From contig NZ_JAGOPN010000021.1 of assembly GCF_017991995.1 (NCBI RefSeq), forward strand, positions 62,001 through 126,000: 64,000 nucleotides of DNA, given 5' to 3'. This document shows, piece by piece, positions 25,287 to 33,551 of the stretch; position 1 is the stretch's first letter; each line of letters starts with the position of its first letter. The notes beneath the pieces were generated by a model. It was not told the origin of the DNA, searched no databases, and worked only from the letters and a program-made list of their open reading frames with translations. The DNA comes from Pseudacidovorax sp. Its GTDB lineage: Bacteria; Pseudomonadota; Gammaproteobacteria; Burkholderiales; Burkholderiaceae_C. The translations under genes were made by a program, and so were the position numbers.

Positions 25287-28094
25287 ATGCGCATCATCAC
25301 GATGCAGGGCCGGCTGATGCTGATCGCATCGATGGCCATCCTTCCGCTGGCCATCGTCTGCGGCCTGGCGCTGTACGCGCTGGCCGAAAGCCAGCAGGAC
25401 CAGCACCGGGCCAGCACCCTGGGCGTGGCCCGCGCCGTCGCCACCGCGGTGGACAGCGAACTGCGCCTGACCATCGCCGCCCTCGACGCCCTCGCGCTGA
25501 CCGAGCCGCTGGGCACCCAGGCCGGCGCCGGCCTGACCCAGGCGACGCGGCTGGCCACCGCCGTGCGGCGCTCGCATCCCGAGTGGCTGGCGCTGGTGCT
25601 CGCGGCGCCGGACGGGCGCCTGCTTTTCAACACCGATGGCGGCGTCTCGGGCGCGCTGCGGCGCGTGGTCGACGACGACAGCCTGCAGCGGGTGCTGCGC
25701 ACCGGGCAGCCCGCCGTCGGCGCCATGGTGCCGGGGCCGGCAGGCCGACTCGCCTTCGCGGTGCGCGTGCCCGTGATCCGCGACGGCCAGACCCTCCAGG
25801 TGCTGACCGCGGTCGTGCGGCCGGAGGCCATCACCGCCGTGCTGGGCCGCCAGCGCGTGCCCGAGGGCTGGTCGGTGTCGGTCTTCGACTCGCGCGAGCG
25901 CCGCGTGGCGCGCAACATCGACGACGCCCGCTTGCGCGGCAGCGGTCCGAGCGACACGCTGCGCCGCCTGCTGGCGGAGATGGGCGATGCGCCCGACGGC
26001 GTCGGCCGCTCGACCAACGTGGACGGCGTGCGCTCGCAGACCGCCGTGGCCCGGCTGGAGTCGGCGCCGTGGTTCGTCGTGCTGGGCGCATCGGCCGACC
26101 TGGCCGAGTCGCCGCTGCGCCGCACCTATGTCGCCTACCTCGGCGGCCTGCTCTTCTCCCTGGCCTACGGGGCGCTGGCCGCGTGGTGGATCTCGCGCGG
26201 CGTCACCGGCCCCATGGCCCGGCTGCGCCAGCAGGCCGACGCGCTGGGCCGGGGCGAGCCGGTTGCGATGGCGCCTTCCGGTGTGCCCGAGGTGGAGGCC
26301 GTGGCGGACGCGCTGGCGGCGGCCTCGCTGCAGCGACGGCGCAGCGAGGCCGAGCGCCAGCAGCTGCTGGAGGCCGAGCGCGCGGCCAGCACGGCCGCGC
26401 AGGCGGCCCAGCAGCGGCTGGCCCGGCTGGTCAGCGCCGGCGCGGTGCTGTCGCAGTCGCTGGAGGAGGAGGCCACGCTGCGCGCCATCGCCGCGCTGAT
26501 CGTGCCCTCGGTGGGCGACCTCTGCCGCATCGACCTGCTGGACGAACACGGCATGCTGCAGCGCAAGCTGACGCACCACTTCGACCCCGCGCGCACGGCC
26601 GCCATCGCCGCCCTGGTGGAGACGCGCGCCGCGCCGGCGGATGCGCCCGGCGCCTTTCCCTGGGCCGTGGCCACCGGCCGCAGCTTCCTGCGCAACATCG
26701 AGGACGAGGGCATGCCCGAGGCGCTCGATCCGCAGTTGCGGGAGTTCGTGCAGGCCTTCGGCGTCACGGCCGGCTGCATCGTGCCGCTGGTCGCGCGCGG
26801 CCGCACCATCGGCGCGATGGCGGTGCTGCAGGCCGAGTCGGGCCGCCGCTTCACGCCCGAGGACGGCGCGTTGATCAACGACCTGGCCCAGCGCGCCGCG
26901 CTGGCGCTGGACAACGTGCGGCTGTTCGCCCGGGCCCGCGCGGCGCAGAAGCAGGCCGAGGACGCCAACCAGGCCAAGGACGAGTTCCTGGCCATGTTGG
27001 GCCACGAGCTGCGCAACCCGCTCGCGCCCATCGCGCTGGCGCTGCAGCTGGTGCAGCGCCGCGACCCGCAGGCCTTCCCGCGCGAGCGGCAGATCATCGA
27101 GCGGCAGGTGCGCCACCTGTCCCGCATGGTGGACGACCTACTGGACGTCTCGCGCATCGTCTCGGGCAAGATCGTCCTGCGCCCCGAGACGCTGGACCTG
27201 CGCGACGTGGTGGCGCGGGCCCTGGAGCTCACGCTGCCCGTGCTGCAGCAGCGCCCAGAGATGCCCGTGGTGAGGCTGCCCGCCGAGCCCGTGCCGGTCC
27301 ATGGCGACCCGCTGCGCCTGGCGCAGGTGGTCGGCAACCTGCTGAACAACGCCGCCAAGTTCACCGAGGCGGGCAAGGCCATCCGCGTGGTGCTGGCGGT
27401 GGACACGGCGGCTGCGCATCCGCAGGCGGTGCTGCAGGTCATCGACGAGGGCATCGGCATCGCGCCCGAGCTGTTGCCGCGCGTCTTCGAACGCTTCGTG
27501 CAGGGCGAGCAGCCGCTGCAGCGGGCCGCGGGCGGCCTGGGGCTGGGCCTGGCGATTGCGCAGAGCCTGGCCGGGCTGCACGGCGGTGCCATCACCGTGC
27601 ACAGCGCGGGCGTGGGGCGGGGCAGCACCTTCGAGCTGCGCCTGCCCCTTCACGCACTGCCCGCAGCCGCGGCAGAGGCGACCGCGCCCCCTGCGCTGCC
27701 GCGCCAGGTCCTGTCGCTGCTCGTCGTGGATGACAACCAGGACGCGGCCGATTCGCTGGCCAGCTGGCTGGAGCTGGAAGGGCACCGCGTGCGCGTGGTG
27801 TATTCGGCAGAGGCGGCCCTGGACGCCCTGGCCGAGCAGCCGGCGGAGGGGGCCATCGTGGACATCGGGCTGCCGGGACTGAGCGGGCACGAGCTGGCCA
27901 CGCGTCTGCGCGCCCAGCCCGCCACCGCCCGCATGGCGCTGATCGCGCTCACCGGCTATGGCCGCGAGGCCGACCGGCACAAGGCACTGGCCGCCGGCTT
28001 CGACGACCACTTCGCCAAGCCGGCCCAGGTGGAGATCCTGCTCGCGCGCCTGCTGGCGCTGGACACCGGGCGTCGCGCCGCGCACGGCGCCTGA
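25287..28094 (+). CDS. Hybrid sensor histidine kinase (extracellular sensor, GAF, HisKA, HATPase, REC)
   Basis: The 935-residue protein starts at the ATG at 25287, preceded by GAGGAGA. It has membrane helix 1 (residues about 12-30), a periplasmic sensor of roughly 240 residues resembling dCache-type domains, helix 2 (AYLGGLLFSLAYGALAAWW), a HAMP-like region and coiled coil, a GAF domain (about 390-550), HisKA with the phospho-His in LGHELRNPLAPI, HATPase with NLLNNAAKFTEAG and GLGLGLAIAQSLAG, and a C-terminal receiver with DD in LLVVDDNQD, phospho-Asp in AIVDIGLPGLSG and a Lys in DDHFAKPAQ. No output regulator lies beside it. Its kinase-receiver half resembles the broken kinase at 33552. Confidence 0.9.
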   Translation: MRIITMQGRLMLIASMAILPLAIVCGLALYALAESQQDQHRASTLGVARAVATAVDSELRLTIAALDALALTEPLGTQAGAGLTQATRLATAVRRSHPEWLALVLAAPDGRLLFNTDGGVSGALRRVVDDDSLQRVLRTGQPAVGAMVPGPAGRLAFAVRVPVIRDGQTLQVLTAVVRPEAITAVLGRQRVPEGWSVSVFDSRERRVARNIDDARLRGSGPSDTLRRLLAEMGDAPDGVGRSTNVDGVRSQTAVARLESAPWFVVLGASADLAESPLRRTYVAYLGGLLFSLAYGALAAWWISRGVTGPMARLRQQADALGRGEPVAMAPSGVPEVEAVADALAAASLQRRRSEAERQQLLEAERAASTAAQAAQQRLARLVSAGAVLSQSLEEEATLRAIAALIVPSVGDLCRIDLLDEHGMLQRKLTHHFDPARTAAIAALVETRAAPADAPGAFPWAVATGRSFLRNIEDEGMPEALDPQLREFVQAFGVTAGCIVPLVARGRTIGAMAVLQAESGRRFTPEDGALINDLAQRAALALDNVRLFARARAAQKQAEDANQAKDEFLAMLGHELRNPLAPIALALQLVQRRDPQAFPRERQIIERQVRHLSRMVDDLLDVSRIVSGKIVLRPETLDLRDVVARALELTLPVLQQRPEMPVVRLPAEPVPVHGDPLRLAQVVGNLLNNAAKFTEAGKAIRVVLAVDTAAAHPQAVLQVIDEGIGIAPELLPRVFERFVQGEQPLQRAAGGLGLGLAIAQSLAGLHGGAITVHSAGVGRGSTFELRLPLHALPAAAAEATAPPALPRQVLSLLVVDDNQDAADSLASWLELEGHRVRVVYSAEAALDALAEQPAEGAIVDIGLPGLSGHELATRLRAQPATARMALIALTGYGREADRHKALAAGFDDHFAKPAQVEILLARLLALDTGRRAAHGA

Positions 28095-28121
28095 AGCCCC
28101 CGGCGGGCGGCGCAGGCGCGT

Positions 28122-29657
28122 TCAGGCGGCCCGCATCATCTGGGCGACGTGACGGGTGGCTTCCAGCCCTGCCGGCCCCCAGTGCATGGCCGGCCCCAGC
28201 AGCCGGCGCAGCGCCGCGCCGCGACCGGCCGCATCGTCGCCGTCCAGCACCTGCCGCAACTCGGCGAGGTCCGGATCGAGCGTGCTGCCGTCCTCGGCCA
28301 GCGTGGCCAGCGACAGCGGCGTCTGACCCTGCGCGGCCCGGCGCACATGCCGGAAGGCGCGCGGGGGCGCCGGCGCCCGGGCCGCCGGGCCGGCGCGGAC
28401 GAACGCCGCCCCATCGGCCGCGGCATCGCCGCGGATCCAGTCGTAGATGACCTGAAGCTCGTAGTCGCCGAAGACGCCGAACATGCTCGCGTGCTCGCCT
28501 TGCAGCAGGGCCCAGAAGCGGCTCTGCGCGGGGTCGCTGCCCCGCACCAGCCACCCCTTGCGTTCTAAGGCGGCCACGAAACCGCCGATGGCGGCCGGAT
28601 CGGCCAGCCACTGGTTGACCGTGCGGCCTTCGATGCGGCAGTAGTCGGAATGAGCCAGGCTGCCTTCACCGGCCCGGCCCCCCAGCACCTGCAGCAGGGC
28701 CTCGTGGGGGTCGAAGGCGGCGATGGCGTCCGTGGTGCCCGGGCCGGCGTTGCTCAGCATGTAGCCGTCGGCCACCCGGGCCCAGAAGGTCTCGCGGTCG
28801 GCCAGGGCGGGCAGGTTCTCGGCCGCGGCCCGCAGGGCGCGCTGCGCATGGCCGCCCGCGGCGTTGTCCACCGTCACATGCAGCGTGAAGTAGGTCGGGT
28901 CGATGCCCAGCTCGTCCAGCTCGTAGGCCGTGATCAGCAGGTGCAGGGGCAACTGCTCGTAGCCCAGGTTGAAGCCGATCACCTCAGGCAGCAGCTCGGT
29001 GGTGCAGGCGGCCAGCGACAGCTGCAGCGCGCCCTGCACATAGGCCTCGTCAGGCTGTTCGGCCCAGTCCACGATGCCCATGGCATCGAGCAGGCGGCGG
29101 TAGAGCAGCACGTGGTTCTTGTCGGGGTCGCCGTCGCCCAGTTCCTCCACGTAGGTAAGGATCAGGTCGTTGAGGTGCGGATTGGCGGCATCGGGCAGCA
29201 GGCCATACAGCCAGGCGCCATCGACCAGCTTGGTGGGCGCGACCGCGCGCAGGAAGTTGAGCGCATGCGAGCGGCTGCCGAAGTAGCGCCGTGGCCCGCC
29301 CGCCTTGCGCACGGCCAGATAGGCCTGGTAGGCCGCGCCGGTCGAGGCCAGGTTGGCCTGTTGCCAGGCGGCCAGGCCGTCGGGCGAAGCGGGCAGGTCG
29401 CAGGGCTGCGTCCGCATCTCGGCCCGCCAGCGCTCGATGAAGGCGCGGGCCTGGGCGCGCAGCGCGTCGTCCGGTTGGTCGTTGGCCTGCAGCAGCGCGT
29501 CGTACAGCGCGCGGGCGCCGTGGGCCAGCGCACGGCCGTCCTCGTTCGCGGCAGGGGCGCCAGCCCGGGGCTGCAGCGGCGCCGCGGGCGAGGCGGTGGT
29601 GAGGTGGTGCATCTGGGCTTCTTCGGCGGCCCTTCGGGCAAGGGGTGTGTTCTGCAT
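28122..29657 (-). CDS. Haem-oxygenase-like diiron (iron-containing redox) enzyme family protein
   Basis: The 511-residue protein matches the iron-containing redox enzyme family of the haem-oxygenase-like diiron oxidase superfamily. Recognisable parts are YVEELGDGDPDKNHVLLYRR (Glu and His helix), ELLPEVIGFNLGYEQLPLH, AYELDELGIDPTYFTLH and VDNAAGGHAQRA (late Asp/His). Relatives perform O2-dependent N-oxygenation, chain scission or decarboxylation of amino-acid or fatty-acid substrates. It is longer than minimal members by an N-terminal helical part and a C-terminal tail of about 90 residues (from about 420) rich in Ala and Arg. It is divergent from an MFS transporter gene. The substrate is unknown. 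Confidence 0.75.
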   Translation of the reverse strand: MQNTPLARRAAEEAQMHHLTTASPAAPLQPRAGAPAANEDGRALAHGARALYDALLQANDQPDDALRAQARAFIERWRAEMRTQPCDLPASPDGLAAWQQANLASTGAAYQAYLAVRKAGGPRRYFGSRSHALNFLRAVAPTKLVDGAWLYGLLPDAANPHLNDLILTYVEELGDGDPDKNHVLLYRRLLDAMGIVDWAEQPDEAYVQGALQLSLAACTTELLPEVIGFNLGYEQLPLHLLITAYELDELGIDPTYFTLHVTVDNAAGGHAQRALRAAAENLPALADRETFWARVADGYMLSNAGPGTTDAIAAFDPHEALLQVLGGRAGEGSLAHSDYCRIEGRTVNQWLADPAAIGGFVAALERKGWLVRGSDPAQSRFWALLQGEHASMFGVFGDYELQVIYDWIRGDAAADGAAFVRAGPAARAPAPPRAFRHVRRAAQGQTPLSLATLAEDGSTLDPDLAELRQVLDGDDAAGRGAALRRLLGPAMHWGPAGLEATRHVAQMMRAA

Positions 29658-29963
29658 GGATCCACCATCGGGGTGTTGGCCGGTCACGTCGGCAAGGGCG
29701 CAGCGCGGGTGGCTGTCGGCCGGGACCGACCCCCCGCCCCCGGACTACACCCGCCGCTGCGCGATGTGCGGCGCCCTGGCGGTGCCGTCCTACGAGCCAC
29801 CCCCTGCGGGCTGCGCCGCCTTCATGGGTTTCGGCCTGCGCGACAGCCCGCATGGGCCCGCTGTGGCAGCATCCGCGCTCCCACGGCGGGCCTGCCGCCG
29901 TTCCAGCGGCGCCCGTCGTCGGCCACGACCTTCGCGCACCTGCGGGTGCTGCCTTTCTCTTGC
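29658..29963. other. Intergenic region between diiron enzyme and MFS transporter
   Basis: This stretch of about 306 bases separates divergent genes and should hold both promoters. An open frame with a CxMC-like start (near 29766) overlaps the transporter gene further on, but its composition is that of a shadow frame. I found no convincing gene, repeat or terminator in it. Confidence 0.4.
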
Positions 29964-31193
29964 ATGCCTGCCTTCCCCACTGCTTCCACGTCCTCCCGCC
30001 CGCGATCCGGCCCCGTTGCGCAGAACCTGGGGCTGCTCGCCCTGTCGATCGTGCTCATCGCCTTCAATCTGCGGCCGGTGTTCTCCAGCCTGTCGGTGGT
30101 GCTGCCCGACATCGTGGCGGCCACCGGCATGTCGGCGGCCGCGGCCAGTGCACTGACCACGCTGCCCGTGATCTGCCTCGGCGCCTTCGCGATGGTGGCA
30201 CCCTGGCTCGGCCGGCGCCTGGGCATCGAGCGCACGCTGCTGGCCTGCATGGTGCTCATCACCGCCGGCACGCTGCTGCGCGGCTCGGCGCAACTGCCAC
30301 TGCTGTTCGCGGCCTCGGCGCTGGCGGGCGTGGGCATCGCGGTGGCCAACGTGCTGCTGTCGGCCCTGGTCAAGCGCGACTTCGACAGCCGCACGGCGCT
30401 GATGATGGGCCTGTACACCATGGCCGTGTGCGCCGGCGCCGCCAGCGGGGCGGGCTTCACCGTGCCCTTGCAGCAGGCGCTGGGCCTGGGGTGGCAGGGC
30501 GCGCTGGCGATGTGGACCGTGCCGGCCGCGGTCGCCCTGGCGCTGTGGGCGCCGCGTGCCTGGCCGGCGCGGCGGGATGCCGGCGAATCCGCCTTCCGGG
30601 TGCGCGGCCTGTGGGGCGACGGGCTGGCCTGGCAGGTCACGCTGTTCATGGGCCTGCAGTCGGCGCTCGCCTATTCGGTGATGGGCTGGCTGGCGCCGGT
30701 GCTGCGCGAACGGGGCCTGGCCGCGGCCACGGCGGGCTTCGTGGTCTCGCTGTCGGTGCTGGTGCAGGTGCCCACCTGCCTGGTGCTGCCCACGCTGGCG
30801 CAGCGCCAGCGCAACCAGGTGGCGCTGGCCGTGGGACTGGCCGTGCTCACGGTGGCGACGCTGTGGGCCTGCATGTTCGCGCCGCTGGGCGGCATCTGGG
30901 GCTGGGCGGTGCTGCTGGGCATTGCGCAGGGCGGCACCTTCTCGCTGGCGCTCACGATGATCGTGATGCGCTCGCCCGACGCGCGCGTCGCCGCCCAGCT
31001 CTCGGGCATGGCGCAGGGCGTGGGCTACCTGGTGGCCGCGACGGGGCCGATGCTGGTGGGGTTGCTGCGGGCCTGGACGGGCAGCTTCCGCGCCTCGGCC
31101 CTGCTCTTCGGCGTCATCGGCGTGGCGCTGGCCCTGGCCGGCGCGGGTGCGGGGCGCGCGCGGGTTGTGCGCGCGGCGGCGCTTCTGCGCTGA
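29964..31193 (+). CDS. MFS transporter of the CynX/NimT family
   Basis: The 409-residue protein shows 12 predicted membrane helices and the CynX/NimT start LGLLALSIVLIAFNLRPVFS followed by SVVLPDIVAATGMSAAAAS. The loop between helices 2 and 3 has WLGRRLGIERTL, and helix 4-5 residues SALVKRDFDSRTALMMGLYT are typical of the group, which includes cyanate and 2-nitroimidazole transporters and amino-acid or drug exporters. The start at 29964 gives a normal family length; the frame stays open for 1.3 kb upstream but lacks coding character. It is divergent from the diiron enzyme gene and could export that enzyme's product (speculative). Confidence 0.85.
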   Translation: MPAFPTASTSSRPRSGPVAQNLGLLALSIVLIAFNLRPVFSSLSVVLPDIVAATGMSAAAASALTTLPVICLGAFAMVAPWLGRRLGIERTLLACMVLITAGTLLRGSAQLPLLFAASALAGVGIAVANVLLSALVKRDFDSRTALMMGLYTMAVCAGAASGAGFTVPLQQALGLGWQGALAMWTVPAAVALALWAPRAWPARRDAGESAFRVRGLWGDGLAWQVTLFMGLQSALAYSVMGWLAPVLRERGLAAATAGFVVSLSVLVQVPTCLVLPTLAQRQRNQVALAVGLAVLTVATLWACMFAPLGGIWGWAVLLGIAQGGTFSLALTMIVMRSPDARVAAQLSGMAQGVGYLVAATGPMLVGLLRAWTGSFRASALLFGVIGVALALAGAGAGRARVVRAAALLR

Positions 31194-31225
31194 CGGCGAC
31201 CGGCCCGCCCGGCTGCGCTCCCGCC

Positions 31226-33475
31226 ATGTCCCGCGTCTCCGTCAAGTCGCTGTGTGCCTTCGCGGCCAAGGCGGGCGACCTGGACATCCGCTTCGTGCCG
31301 GCGCCCACCGCGCACGAAGGGCAGGCCGGCCATTCGCTGGTGCAGTCGCGGCGCGGACCGGGCTACGAGCGCGAGGTGGCGCTGGAGACGGTCGTCGACG
31401 GCTTGCAGGTGCGTGGCCGCGCCGACGGCTACGACGCCGGCCAGCGGCGGGTGGAGGAGATCAAGACCTTCCGCGGCGACTTCGCGCGCATCAAGGGCAA
31501 CCACCGCGCGCTGCACTGGGCGCAGGCCAAGACCTATGCGGCCCTGCTGTGCGAGCGCGATGCGCTCACGTCGATCACCGTCGCCCTGGTCTACCTGGAC
31601 CTCGCCAGCGGTGAGGAGACGGTGCTGCAGGAGCATTGCGAGGCGACTGCCCTGAAGGCCGCGCTGCAGGCCATGTGCGAGGCCTATGCCCGCTGGGCGC
31701 AGCAGGAGGAAGCGCACCGCGCGCAGCGCGATGCGCAGATGGCGCAGCTGGCCTTTCCGCACGGCGACTTCCGCGCCGGCCAGCACAAGCTCTCGCGCGA
31801 CGTCTACCGCGCCGCCGCGTGCCGGCGCTGCCTGATCGCCCAGGCGCCCACGGGCATCGGCAAGACGCTGGCCACCACCTATCCGCTGCTGCGCGGCATG
31901 GCCGCGCACGGCACGGACAAGGTGTTCTTCCTCACCGCCAAGACGCCCGGACGGCAGGTGGCGCTCGACGCCCTGCGCCAGCTGGGCGATGACCGGGCGC
32001 TGCGGGTGCTGGAGCTGAGCGCACGCGAGTCCGCCTGCGAGCGCCCCGGTGCCGCCTGCCATGGCGACAGCTGCCCGCTGGCCAAGGGCTTCTACAACCG
32101 CCTGCCGGCGGCCCGCGCCGAAGCCGCCGAGGCCCGCTGGCTGGACCGGGAGGCGTTGCGCCGCATCGCGGCCGGCCATGGCGTGTGTCCCTACTTCCTG
32201 GGCCAGGAGATGGTGCGCTGGAGCGACGTGGTGGTGGGCGACTACAACTACTACTTCGACGGCACCGCCATGCTGCATGCGCTCGCCCGCGAGGAGGAAT
32301 GGCAGGTGGCCGTGCTGGTCGACGAGGCCCACAACCTGGTGGACCGGGCACGCGCCATGTACTCGACCACGCTGGCCTTCACGCTGCTCGACGGCGGCGA
32401 GGCGGCGGCGCCGGCCTTCGTGCAGGCGGCCTTGCGACGGGTGCGGCGCGAATGGCGGCAGGTGTCGCGCGCCCAGACCGTGCCCTATGCCGCGGCCACC
32501 GACCTGCCCGAGCCGCTGGTGCGCAGCCTGGCCGATGCGGTCGCGGCCCTGTCGGAGCATGCGGCGCAGTCGTCGCCGGAGCTGCCCGGGCCGCTGCAGG
32601 CGCTGTTCTTCGGCCTGCTGGCGCTGGTGCGGCTGGCCGACGTCTTCGGGCCGCATTCGGTCTTCGAGGTGACGAACACGCCGCAGGGCGAGCCGCTGAC
32701 CCTGGCCATCAGAAACCTGGTGCCGGCCGGCTTTCTGCGGCCGCGCTTCGCGGGGGCGTCCACGGCCGTGCTCTTCTCGGGCACCATCGCGCCCTTCGGC
32801 TACTACCGCGACCTGCTGGGCCTGCCCGAGGACACGGTGGAGCTGGAGGTGGACTCGCCCTTCCGCGCCGAGCAGCTGCGCGTGGAGGTGGCGCGCGACG
32901 TCTCCACGCGCCTGCGCGACCGTCCGCGCTCCCTGCCGCGGATCACGGCGGTGATGGCCCGGCAGTTCGCGCAGCGGCCCGGCAACTACATCGCCTTCTT
33001 CAGCAGCTTCGCGTACCTGGACATGGCCTTCGAGGCCTTCGCGCGGCAGCATCCCGGGGTGCCGGTCTGGCGGCAGTCGTCCGGCATGCCCGAACGCGAG
33101 CGCACCGCCTTCGTCGCCCGTTTCGCGCCGGGCGGGCAGGGCATCGCCTTCGCGGTGCTGGGCGGTGCCTTTGCGGAAGGCGTGGACCTGCCCGGCGACC
33201 GGCTGGTGGGTGCCTTCGTCGCCAGCCTGGGCCTGCCGCAGCACGACGAGGCCAACGAGGTGCTGCGCGAGCGCATGGAGGCCATGTTCGGCCAGGGCTA
33301 TGCCTACACCTACCTCTACCCCGGCCTGCGCAAGGTGGTGCAGGCGGCGGGGCGTGTGGTGCGCACCGAGCAGGACACGGGCGTGGTGCACCTGCTGGAC
33401 GACCGCTTTGCCCAGCCCGAGGTGCTGGCGCTGCTGCCGCGCTGGTGGACGGTGACGAGCGGCACGGCACCCTAG
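31226..33475 (+). CDS. PD-(D/E)XK nuclease - XPD/DinG-type helicase fusion
   Basis: The 749-residue protein combines an N-terminal Cas4-like nuclease and a superfamily 2 helicase. The nuclease has RADGYD (Asp), VEEIKT (Glu-x-Lys) and WAQAKTYAAL (QxxxY), residues about 65-115. The helicase has Walker A APTGIGKT near residue 206, four Cys between about 270 and 325 (ESACERPGAACHGDSC and GVCPYF) suited to an XPD-type Fe-S cluster, VDEAHNLVDRAR (DEAH) near 366, and motif VI QAAGRVVRTEQDTG near 705. Such enzymes unwind 5'-to-3' and act in repair. It stands as a single gene starting 33 bases after the MFS gene. The biological substrate is unknown. Confidence 0.85.
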   Translation: MSRVSVKSLCAFAAKAGDLDIRFVPAPTAHEGQAGHSLVQSRRGPGYEREVALETVVDGLQVRGRADGYDAGQRRVEEIKTFRGDFARIKGNHRALHWAQAKTYAALLCERDALTSITVALVYLDLASGEETVLQEHCEATALKAALQAMCEAYARWAQQEEAHRAQRDAQMAQLAFPHGDFRAGQHKLSRDVYRAAACRRCLIAQAPTGIGKTLATTYPLLRGMAAHGTDKVFFLTAKTPGRQVALDALRQLGDDRALRVLELSARESACERPGAACHGDSCPLAKGFYNRLPAARAEAAEARWLDREALRRIAAGHGVCPYFLGQEMVRWSDVVVGDYNYYFDGTAMLHALAREEEWQVAVLVDEAHNLVDRARAMYSTTLAFTLLDGGEAAAPAFVQAALRRVRREWRQVSRAQTVPYAAATDLPEPLVRSLADAVAALSEHAAQSSPELPGPLQALFFGLLALVRLADVFGPHSVFEVTNTPQGEPLTLAIRNLVPAGFLRPRFAGASTAVLFSGTIAPFGYYRDLLGLPEDTVELEVDSPFRAEQLRVEVARDVSTRLRDRPRSLPRITAVMARQFAQRPGNYIAFFSSFAYLDMAFEAFARQHPGVPVWRQSSGMPERERTAFVARFAPGGQGIAFAVLGGAFAEGVDLPGDRLVGAFVASLGLPQHDEANEVLRERMEAMFGQGYAYTYLYPGLRKVVQAAGRVVRTEQDTGVVHLLDDRFAQPEVLALLPRWWTVTSGTAP

Positions 33476-33551
33476 CTTTGGCCGGTTGCCGGTTTGACCT
33501 CGCGGCGTCGCTGCGTGCAGAGTTCGGGCGCCGTCTCAACGCCCGACCGGC

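Noticed and set aside
29766-30156. Open frame with a CxMC start in the gap before the MFS gene
   Set aside because: Most of it overlaps the transporter in another frame with Ser/Arg/Cys-rich shadow composition, and no second Cys pair fits a zinc ribbon.
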